From Sphingobacteriales bacterium (GTDB lineage: Bacteria > Bacteroidota > Bacteroidia > Chitinophagales > JADIYW01), in NCBI GenBank assembly GCA_016721245.1, contig JADKIQ010000020.1, positions 1 through 64,000 of the forward strand: 64,000 nt of DNA. Direction: 5' to 3'. The notes beneath the pieces were generated by a model, which worked only from the letters and a program-made list of their open reading frames with translations, was not told the origin of the DNA and ran no database searches. Position 1 is the first letter of the stretch; each line of letters begins with the position of its first letter. The translations under genes and the position numbers were made by a program. This document shows positions 57,504 to 64,000 of the stretch, piece after piece.

Positions 57504-58541
57504 CTATACCACCTCTTGCGGCTTGTAATTAGGTTGTATGGAGTCATCATAGTAAAATTGCTGTGCCCACATTCTGTATTGCGTCACAGGACCGTCACCC
57601 TTGGCTAAAATTGGCGGGTCAATATAAATCTTATTCTCCCAGATTTTAAAATCCATACTTACATCATGGCAGTAGCCTTTGTAGGCGCCATTTAGTAAAA
57701 TTTTATGGACTAATTTCTTGGGTAATAGATTTAGTAAAGGTGTGATTTTATTAAAATTTGACATCTTTTTTATGCTCACTCCGATGCGCAGTTTAAGCTT
57801 GCCTGTGTCCGTAGGTGTTGGCAGTACAAAGTGGCGGGTATGCATGCCCAGTTCGGGAATTTCTGTATTTACAAAGGAATAACCTAAGCCATGTACATGC
57901 ACGTTAAACTCTGTTCGTATGTTTCTTTTCTTACCCACAAAATCTGCGATGCGGTACATGGCATATTTTGCATACAGATAATGGTCGTGTGTTTCCATTT
58001 CATGTAAGGTTTCTACACCTGTATATCCATGTACAATGCCGAAATGCCCTACATCCACACTGTTTTCTGAAGTTTCCTGTGGATGTGAATTAAAATTGTA
58101 TTCTGCAAAACGCACTTCAGTCCACTCACTCCAGTCTTCCTGCGGAACAAACCACGACGGTGCATTATTTTTTTCATCAAACCAGATTAAAATCAAATCG
58201 TTTTTTTCATCAGAATAGTAAGTAGGCAATTTTAATTTTGAAGATGGTTTTGAGTCGTAACCGGTTTTTGTACAGTCTCCTTTGGTGTCAAAACAAAAAT
58301 GATGAAAAGGACATTTGATGTTTTCGCCTTCTACTTTTCCACCGTATCCGAAATGACCGCCCATATGAGGACAGTAGGGTTCTGTAATTGCCAGTTTTCC
58401 GGATGCTGTTCTGAATAATAAAATATCTTTTCCTGCAAATCTTCTGGTAATGATTTCTCCATTCTTCAGTTCATTGGAATGTGCCACAACATACCAACCA
58501 TTAGGGAATGGTTTTAATGGAATTCTTTTGTAAGACGCCAT
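57504..58541 (-). CDS. Rieske non-haem iron oxygenase (KshA/cholesterol 7-desaturase-like)
   Basis: 345 residues from the ATG at 58541 (MASYKRIPLKPFPNGWYVVA). The ATG 22 codons earlier would add a hydrophobic leader not seen in the family and is rejected. The Rieske cluster is bound by CPHMGGH (about 55-61) and CPFHHFCFD (about 75-83). The mononuclear iron site is VDVGHFGIVHG (about 161-171: Asp, His, His). The architecture matches the steroid-type Rieske oxygenases (KshA, Neverland/DAF-36). The substrate is not known. Reductase partners are not adjacent. Single gene, divergent from the acyl-CoA dehydrogenase. Confidence 0.85.
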   Translation of the reverse strand: MASYKRIPLKPFPNGWYVVAHSNELKNGEIITRRFAGKDILLFRTASGKLAITEPYCPHMGGHFGYGGKVEGENIKCPFHHFCFDTKGDCTKTGYDSKPSSKLKLPTYYSDEKNDLILIWFDEKNNAPSWFVPQEDWSEWTEVRFAEYNFNSHPQETSENSVDVGHFGIVHGYTGVETLHEMETHDHYLYAKYAMYRIADFVGKKRNIRTEFNVHVHGLGYSFVNTEIPELGMHTRHFVLPTPTDTGKLKLRIGVSIKKMSNFNKITPLLNLLPKKLVHKILLNGAYKGYCHDVSMDFKIWENKIYIDPPILAKGDGPVTQYRMWAQQFYYDDSIQPNYKPQEVV

Positions 58542-58665
58542 AGCATATGGTTTAACGTAATTAAAAAAATAGCTTTCTATTGCAAAAATAATTGAAAAAA
58601 TTAACAATCAGTATGTCATGCAGTATAACAAAATTGATAACAAATACTTAACTGAACCTTTTGAC

Positions 58666-58675
58666 CAAACGTTTG
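58666..58675. promoter_or_regulatory. Short palindrome upstream of the acyl-CoA dehydrogenase gene
   Basis: CAAACGTTTG, a perfect 10-bp palindrome, about 90 bases before the ATG at 58764 and in the region shared with the divergent Rieske gene. It could be an operator for a TetR- or LacI-type regulator, but no regulator gene is nearby. Confidence 0.25.
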
Positions 58676-58763
58676 TTATTCCAATGCGTGCATTGTATTT
58701 TAGTATGTCATTTTGAACGAATTGTCAAACCTTTTGAATTTAAAAAAAATAAAATCAATAAAA

Positions 58764-60563
58764 ATGAGCGAAACATTAGCCGACGTAAAAAACTTACTCA
58801 AAGGCGGTGAGTTTTTAGTTAAAGAATCTAACTTTCAGGATGTTTTTACACCTGAAGATTTAAACGAAGAACAGCAAATGATTGTCGATACAGTCGTGTC
58901 ATTTGTTGATACGGAAATTACGCCGATTTACGACAGAATTGAACATCAGGAACCAGGGCTTACAGAATCATTACTGATGAAGGCAGGCGAATTAGGCTTG
59001 CTGGGTTTAGCTATTCCTGAAGAGTACGGCGGGATGGGTAAAGACTTTAATACTAATTCATTGTTGATTGAGTATCTGTCTAAATCTCGTTCATTCTCCT
59101 TGTCCTTAGGAGCGCATATTGGTATCGGTACTTTGCCGATAGTTTATTTCGGAAATGAGCAGCAAAAAGCACACTATTTACCAAAACTGGCAAGCGGTGA
59201 ATTGAAAGCTTGCTACTGCCTGACAGAACCAAGTTCAGGTTCTGATGCCTTAGGTGCTAAAACAACGGCTATTTTAAATGCAGAAGGAACACACTATATC
59301 GTAAATGGTCAGAAAATGTGGATTACCAATTCCGGTTTTGCAGATGTATTCATTGTTTTCTGTCAGATTGGAGGCGATAAATTCTCCTGCCTGATTTTAG
59401 AAAAAGGCATGGAAGGCTTGACATTAGGTGCTGAAGAGAAAAAAATGGGTATCAAAGGTTCTTCTACCCGTCAGGTGTTTTTAGAAAATGTAAAAGTGCC
59501 GGTAGGAAATTTATTAGGCGAAATAGGAAAAGGTCATTTAATCGCTTTCAACATCTTAAACGTAGGCCGTTATAAATTGGCAGCTGGTGTTTTAGGCGGT
59601 TCTAAATTAGCCTTGGAACAATCGGCAAAATATGCAGTAGAACGTCAGCAATTTAAAACACCGATTGCAACGTTTGGCGCAATTCAATACAAGATTGCAG
59701 AAATGGCAACACGTATCTACGCATTGCAAAGTTCTTGCTATCGTGCATCCGATATGATTGACAATAAAGAAAAAGAATTGGTAGCAAACGGAAAACCATA
59801 TCAGGAAGCTATCATGTTAGCGGCTGAAGAATATGCTATCGAATGTTCATTGTTAAAATTCATCGGTTCAGAAGTTTTAGACTACTGTGTGGATGAAAAC
59901 GTGCAGGTACACGGCGGTATGGGTTATTCAGAAGAGTTAGGCGCTGCAGGTGCTTACAGAGATGCGCGTATCAACCGTATTTTTGAAGGTACCAACGAAA
60001 TCAACCGTTTACTTTCAGTAGATATGTTATTGAAACGTGCTATGGGTGGTAAAATTGATATGATGACACCAGCGATGGCCGTTCAAAAAGAATTAATGAG
60101 TGTTCCAGATTTTGGAGGTGACGACGATAGCACACCATTAGCAGCAGAAGTAAAAGCTATCAAAAATGCGAAAAAAGCAATTTTAATGACAGCTGGTGCA
60201 GCCGTACAGAAACTGATGACAAAACTGAAACACGAACAGGAAATCCTGATGAATGTGGCAGATATGTTGGCAGAAGTATACTCTATGGAATCTGCGGTAT
60301 TGCGTACACAAAAATTAATCACTGCAAACGGTGAAGAAGCAAGTGCTACTCAAATTGATATGACGAAAGTATTTATTTCTGATGCGATAGAAAGAGTAAA
60401 TTTACATGGAAAACATGCATTGCAATCTTTCGGCGAAGGCGATGAATTGCGTATTATGTTGATGGGCTTGAAACGTTACACGAAATATGAAACATTCAAT
60501 ACAAAAGATGCACGCAGAAGAATAGCTGCAAAAGTTTTGGAAGCAGGGAAATATATTTTCTAA
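58764..60563 (+). CDS. Acyl-CoA dehydrogenase
   Basis: 599 residues from the ATG at 58764 (MSETLADVKNLLKGGEFLV); an ATG 17 codons earlier lacks support. The order is the N-terminal helical domain, the middle beta domain (CYCLTEPSSGSDALGAKTTA, WITNSGFADVFIVF), the C-terminal helical domain (VHGGMGYSEELGAAGAYRDA, RINRIFEGTNEINR, about 410-440) and a further ~165-residue helical extension as in long/very-long-chain members. It oxidises acyl-CoA to enoyl-CoA with FAD and would pass electrons to EtfAB (genes at 8.6-10.3 kb). Chain-length preference unknown. Followed by a dispersed repeat and a strong terminator. Confidence 0.93.
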   Translation: MSETLADVKNLLKGGEFLVKESNFQDVFTPEDLNEEQQMIVDTVVSFVDTEITPIYDRIEHQEPGLTESLLMKAGELGLLGLAIPEEYGGMGKDFNTNSLLIEYLSKSRSFSLSLGAHIGIGTLPIVYFGNEQQKAHYLPKLASGELKACYCLTEPSSGSDALGAKTTAILNAEGTHYIVNGQKMWITNSGFADVFIVFCQIGGDKFSCLILEKGMEGLTLGAEEKKMGIKGSSTRQVFLENVKVPVGNLLGEIGKGHLIAFNILNVGRYKLAAGVLGGSKLALEQSAKYAVERQQFKTPIATFGAIQYKIAEMATRIYALQSSCYRASDMIDNKEKELVANGKPYQEAIMLAAEEYAIECSLLKFIGSEVLDYCVDENVQVHGGMGYSEELGAAGAYRDARINRIFEGTNEINRLLSVDMLLKRAMGGKIDMMTPAMAVQKELMSVPDFGGDDDSTPLAAEVKAIKNAKKAILMTAGAAVQKLMTKLKHEQEILMNVADMLAEVYSMESAVLRTQKLITANGEEASATQIDMTKVFISDAIERVNLHGKHALQSFGEGDELRIMLMGLKRYTKYETFNTKDARRRIAAKVLEAGKYIF

Positions 60564-60572
60564 TACCGTTTT

Positions 60573-60597
60573 GTCATCCTGAACTCGTTTCAGGGTT
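60573..60597. repeat. Dispersed palindromic repeat, CCTGAACTCGTTTCAGG (copy 2)
   Basis: Related to the element at 35441-35472: CCTGAA and TTCAGG arms around CTCGT. It lies ten bases after the acyl-CoA dehydrogenase stop. Confidence 0.6.
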
Positions 60598-60607
60598 ATA
60601 TACAAAG

Positions 60608-60639
60608 ACCTCGTAAGTATTTTACTTGCGAGGTTTTTT
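60608..60639 (+). terminator. Rho-independent terminator of the acyl-CoA dehydrogenase gene
   Basis: 12-bp stem, ACCTCGTAAGTA (60608-60619) with TACTTGCGAGGT (60623-60634), one G-T wobble, 3-base loop, then a run of six Ts (including the last stem base). Confidence 0.9.
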
Positions 60640-60663
60640 GTTGTATCGCTACCTTAAATTATC

Positions 60664-60697
60664 TTGCAGACAGTTTTGTTAATTTAATTTATATTTG
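60664..60697 (+). promoter_or_regulatory. Putative promoter of the gene at 60710
   Basis: TTG (60664-60666), 23 bases, then TATATTTG (60690-60697), an exact -7 match, 12 bases before the ATG at 60710. Confidence 0.5.
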
Positions 60698-60709
60698 CTT
60701 TACATTAGT

Positions 60710-62074
60710 ATGAAAGGGAAACGCATCTTCGAACTATTAAATGAACTGACGGTGACAGAACACAGGCAGTTGATGCATCATTGTTCAAAAAGCGAGGATA
60801 AACGACTGCAAATATTTTATAAAGTTCTTAAAATTAATATAGAGTCATTAGAAGAATTTAACTTGTGCCTTATTAAACATACCTCACAGATTTTTAAAGG
60901 AAAAACAAAAGAGGAAATTGAACATATCTGCCGAAGAAACCTGGATTATTATGCACTGGAGATAGAAGGGTTGATGATCCAAAATCAGTTAACAACAGAT
61001 GAAAAACTTCGCAATATAATTATTGCAGAATCTTTAGAAAAATCAGCCAATCCTTATTTGTTGGATTATTACTACAGTAAATCGCATGTATCTGCCAAAT
61101 TGTGGAGTGATAGTTATGTTGAAATAAAAGCCATAAGAGGAAAAATCAGATTAAATTTTAATACACAAACAGAGGCAGCTTACAAAGAGGCAGTAAAGTT
61201 AAATGAGCAGTTAAAAGTCAATATTGATACCTTTTATCATGATAAATATGTAGATTATTATAACAATATCTCCAATATCTACATAGAAAGTAATCTGCTT
61301 ATTAACGTAGATGAACAGAAATTAATACAAGAAATCGAAATCAAAAAAACACACTGCAATATACTGCAGTTTCAGATAGGATATCTCATTTCTCAGGCAA
61401 GATTGTGTTATAAAAACGAGCAGTTTTTTACCTATATTAACGAGGCTTACAAATTATTAAATGAATCTGGTATAGATGAACGGTCAAAAAATATTTTAAA
61501 AAGAAAAATCCTTTTTCTGGAATTAATTATCGGTTTTTATTTTAATAAAAATCAGCAGGATTTAATGAATGTTATTGATGAAATACTGAAGATTAATAGT
61601 GAAAATAAATTTATAGACAATAATACATTGTTTCATAAATTACTGTTAATGATTATTCATAATCAAACAGAAGAAATTCTGGAAATAGTACACAAAGAGA
61701 AAAATTATTTTAAAGGAAAATCATCTGAACTGAAAGAATTTATCATGGCACTTGTCTTCTACAGAAAACAACAAATAAATAAGTGTATTAAGTTGATCAA
61801 TGAATTAAGTTATTGTAATAATTACTTTATTGCTTTATTCTCAAAAATGATGAGTATTAAAATTCATATAGAACTTGGCAATAAGGAGTTAGCAGAATCA
61901 CTCATTTACAATACAGAACGTTTTATAAAACGAAATACGGACAAATACACTGTGCTTGATTCATCTTTATATTCAGTTAATGTCTTGAAATCGAGAATTA
62001 AACAAAAGACGTATAAAAAAAGTGCTATATCTTCTGTAGCATTAACACCATTTCATGATTTTTTATTGCAATAG
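60710..62074 (+). CDS. Large helical protein of unknown function
   Basis: 454 residues from the ATG at 60710 (MKGKRIFELLNELTVTEHRQ), chosen over an ATG five codons earlier because of the promoter spacing. The whole protein is predicted helical, rich in Lys, Ile, Asn and Tyr, with no signal peptide and no membrane helix. The opening (a leucine-rich helix, then HRQLMHHCSK...KRLQIFYKVLK) resembles a family of uncharacterised Bacteroidota cytoplasmic proteins that start ELL...L...F..F..SP. Possible helical-repeat (TPR-like) scaffold. It has its own promoter and lies just upstream of a large surface protein. Function unknown. Confidence 0.7.
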   Translation: MKGKRIFELLNELTVTEHRQLMHHCSKSEDKRLQIFYKVLKINIESLEEFNLCLIKHTSQIFKGKTKEEIEHICRRNLDYYALEIEGLMIQNQLTTDEKLRNIIIAESLEKSANPYLLDYYYSKSHVSAKLWSDSYVEIKAIRGKIRLNFNTQTEAAYKEAVKLNEQLKVNIDTFYHDKYVDYYNNISNIYIESNLLINVDEQKLIQEIEIKKTHCNILQFQIGYLISQARLCYKNEQFFTYINEAYKLLNESGIDERSKNILKRKILFLELIIGFYFNKNQQDLMNVIDEILKINSENKFIDNNTLFHKLLLMIIHNQTEEILEIVHKEKNYFKGKSSELKEFIMALVFYRKQQINKCIKLINELSYCNNYFIALFSKMMSIKIHIELGNKELAESLIYNTERFIKRNTDKYTVLDSSLYSVNVLKSRIKQKTYKKSAISSVALTPFHDFLLQ

Positions 62075-62204
62075 AATAAGCTGTTTAATCTATTGATTTT
62101 CACTGGTTGTAGTTTAAGTTTAATTATTTTTTATTTAGATTCTATATAGGGCAATTTACTTTTTTGTGTCCTGCATTTCGATTATTAGTTACCTAAATTT
62201 AATG

Positions 62205-62233
62205 AAGTATTTCGTTGTATAATTGAAATACTT
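62205..62233. repeat. Inverted repeat upstream of the large secreted protein
   Basis: Perfect 9-bp arms AAGTATTTC (62205-62213) and GAAATACTT (62225-62233) with an 11-base spacer, 60 bases before the ATG at 62293. No T-run follows, so it is not a terminator. It may be an mRNA leader hairpin or a protein-binding site. The rest of the 218-base gap shows nothing clear. Confidence 0.4.
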
Positions 62234-62292
62234 GCTTGCTCTTTCCGTCTACAGACATATTACTCAATTCTTGTTTTTTAAATCAATTGTCT

Positions 62293-64000
62293 ATGAAGAG
62301 AAATTTACACTTTTATACTTTGTTGTTTGTGCTGTTTATTTCAACTCAGAATATAAAAGCACAGACAGCAGGTGATTATAAAACTTTTGGAGCAGGTAAT
62401 TGGGCAACTGCCGCAAATTGGTCAAGATATAATGGCACAACCTGGGTGAATCCTGCACCTGCAGCCCCATCTTCTACAGATGGTGTTATTACAGTAGATC
62501 ACGGCATGACCGTAAATACAACAATTACCATCGACCAGACAACCATCAGTTCATCAGGTTCTGTGGAATTGTTAACTAGCGGTGCCATTACAGTAGCAAA
62601 CGGACCAGATGCCATTGATTTAAATGTATATGGTACTTATAAACGTACTGCAACTGCAACAAATTTAACCCCAACTGGAAATGTTACATTTCAATCAGGA
62701 AGCTACTATATTCACAACGCATCAGGCGGTACCTTACCAACCTGTACATGGGATGCAGCATCCAATTTACAAATTGATGTTACTTTGGCTAATAATGAGT
62801 TTACAGAAAGTTTTGGTAACGTAATTTTTAACGGATCTGCTGATTGTAATTTGGCAACCGGTGCTTTTACCAGAACCATACAGGGAAATCTTACTATTTC
62901 TAGTACAGGTACTATCGGATTGTCTTCTTCAACTACAAATGCTGCGACGTTAACAATAAATGGTAATTTGATAATCAATGCAAACGGTAGTTTAATTTTA
63001 GACAGACCTACTGCAGCAAATGGCACATCACTCACTAAAAAAATTATTGTAAAAGGTAATTTTGAACAATCAACCGGTACACTCAATTTCTCAAACAACA
63101 CCAGTACCACCATTAGTGCGCCACCCTCCAGAATTGCAGAAATAGATGTGGAAGGAAATTTTATACATACAGGGGGCACCATAACAGAAACTGCGTCTGA
63201 TGCAGATTTTACGTCGAGGTTTAATATGACAAAAACTACCGGTACACAAAATATAGAAAGTACCGGATTCTCAAACGGAGCATCTAATATTATCAACTTC
63301 TTAGCAGGAAATGCCAATGCTAAATCTGTAGTTGCGACTGGTAAAACATTTACTCAGGCAGCCAATACTACCTTTACGGTTTCTGCCGGCACTTCAACAC
63401 CGGATTTAGATATAGACGGAACATTAATAAACCAAGGCACTACGTCCTGGACAGTTAATGGAACTTGGGCTGTGAATAATAACGGAACGTATGTACATAA
63501 TACATTAGCAGGTATTTCTACTCCTCTAAATTCTGCAACTCTTAATACCGGCAGTAACTTTATTTACAGAGGCTCATCTACTTTAAATACACCTGTTTCG
63601 TCCAGTGGCAGAACTTATTATAATCTTGCTTATGAAAGCACTTCCGGAACATATGCTCCTACATTTAGTGCAGGTTCAAGTGCATTAACCGTTAATGGAA
63701 CACTTCGTGTAGGTGATGGCTCTGCTAATGCAACGAATTTAAGTCAGGGTGCATTTACAGGCACTTTAAATTTCAACGGTGATATTAACATCACGCAAAG
63801 TTCAACATTAAGCTGTAATTCTTTTACACTTGCAGCTGATAAAATTTTAACCTTATCTAATGCTTCGGCAAACAGTCTTTCTGCAGCATCAGCCAGTCAA
63901 ACATTTACACTTAATGGTATAACCAAAGAAGTAAATACAAATGGATTTTCGGGTGCTTCAACAAGAGCCATTAGTAATACTAATTCACCAACAATTACAT
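62293..64000 (+). CDS. Large Thr/Ser/Asn-rich secreted surface protein (partial, runs off the window)
   Basis: At least 569 residues, open at the right edge. The signal peptide MKRNLHFYTLLFVLFISTQN ends near IKAQ. The mature protein starts with TFGAGNWATAANWSRYNGTT, a pattern typical of the beginning of large Bacteroidota surface proteins. It continues as degenerate beta-strand repeats with many LTINGNL/LNFNGDI and G-N-L-T-type turns, as in right-handed beta-helix or adhesin-like proteins. Almost no charged residues; Thr, Ser, Asn and Gly dominate. A C-terminal type IX sorting domain might be expected beyond the window. The strand is certain: the minus-strand open frame at 62712-63317 is a shadow. 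Confidence 0.85.
   Translation, partial: MKRNLHFYTLLFVLFISTQNIKAQTAGDYKTFGAGNWATAANWSRYNGTTWVNPAPAAPSSTDGVITVDHGMTVNTTITIDQTTISSSGSVELLTSGAITVANGPDAIDLNVYGTYKRTATATNLTPTGNVTFQSGSYYIHNASGGTLPTCTWDAASNLQIDVTLANNEFTESFGNVIFNGSADCNLATGAFTRTIQGNLTISSTGTIGLSSSTTNAATLTINGNLIINANGSLILDRPTAANGTSLTKKIIVKGNFEQSTGTLNFSNNTSTTISAPPSRIAEIDVEGNFIHTGGTITETASDADFTSRFNMTKTTGTQNIESTGFSNGASNIINFLAGNANAKSVVATGKTFTQAANTTFTVSAGTSTPDLDIDGTLINQGTTSWTVNGTWAVNNNGTYVHNTLAGISTPLNSATLNTGSNFIYRGSSTLNTPVSSSGRTYYNLAYESTSGTYAPTFSAGSSALTVNGTLRVGDGSANATNLSQGAFTGTLNFNGDINITQSSTLSCNSFTLAADKILTLSNASANSLSAASASQTFTLNGITKEVNTNGFSGASTRAISNTNSPTIT

Noticed and set aside
62712..63317. 201-residue minus-strand open frame
   Set aside because: It is the antisense shadow of the secreted protein, whose plus-strand frame starts with a signal peptide and runs uninterrupted for 569 codons.

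Overview
This 64 kb window is AT-rich chromosomal DNA from a member of the Bacteroidota. It is most likely an aerobic, free-living or sludge/freshwater type; the genus cannot be fixed from the sequence. The pointers are a complete alternative complex III (ActABCDEF) plus aa3-type oxidase operon, a TonB-dependent receptor with a carboxypeptidase-regulatory-like N-terminus, TAnnTTTG-type -7 promoter elements, and several families restricted to or enriched in this phylum (DUF6132, DUF3341, ActF, GGGHN-type formimidoylglutamase, the small CxxC protein next to cox). No rRNA, tRNA, CRISPR, phage or transposase genes were seen.

Layout. 1-5.8 kb: a kup K+ transporter fragment, a DUF47/pit phosphate-uptake pair and a TonB receptor, all broken by small indels, mostly at homopolymers, that look like consensus errors. 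5.8-10.3 kb (minus strand): membrane protein, bifunctional-nuclease-type DUF151 protein, an outer-membrane barrel and etfBA. 10.4-21.4 kb (plus): TPR protein, tilS and a histidine-utilisation cluster (hutH, hutU, hutI, hutG-like) with a lipoprotein, a CDP-alcohol phosphotransferase and a GtrA protein inserted. An 0.8 kb block of extreme homopolymers between hutU and hutI is almost certainly an assembly or consensus artefact. 21.4-24.5 kb: lipoproteins, a broken DUF421 gene and DUF1361. 24.6-29.4 kb: pheT, a coiled-coil protein, zapA and rny. 29.5-34.6 kb (minus): a compact sulfur-oxidation cluster made of an MBL/double-rhodanese protein, DUF6132, a single-domain rhodanese, a TsdA-like dihaem cytochrome and a Tat-exported SoxB-like hydrolase. 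34.7-39.1 kb: miscellaneous genes including rsmG. 39.4-55.4 kb: the respiratory operon, actABCDEF then coxB-coxA-ctaB-two subunit III genes-subunit IV-sco-DUF420-small CxxC protein. 55.5-62.1 kb: aroA, a START-domain protein, a Rieske oxygenase, an acyl-CoA dehydrogenase and a helical protein. From 62.3 kb a large Thr/Ser/Asn-rich secreted protein runs off the right edge.

How the parts fit. Electrons from EtfAB and acyl-CoA dehydrogenase (through an ETF:quinone oxidoreductase not in the window) enter the quinone pool. ActABCDEF would oxidise quinol and pass electrons to the aa3 oxidase encoded immediately downstream. The TsdA-like cytochrome could feed electrons from thiosulfate to the same oxidase. 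Histidine breakdown supplies glutamate.

Most unusual points: (1) cytochrome c oxidase subunit II carries a C-terminal OmpA-type peptidoglycan-binding domain; (2) the same 7-bp tandem repeat (CTCACGA-like, four copies) sits in frame inside two essential genes, pheT and aroA; (3) a thiosulfate/persulfide cluster has a SoxB-like enzyme but no SoxYZ or SoxXA in the window; (4) several genes have the -7 promoter box exactly four bases from the start codon, suggesting leaderless mRNAs; (5) at least five families of short palindromic repeats lie mostly at gene 3' ends, one of which creates a false N-terminus on rsmG.
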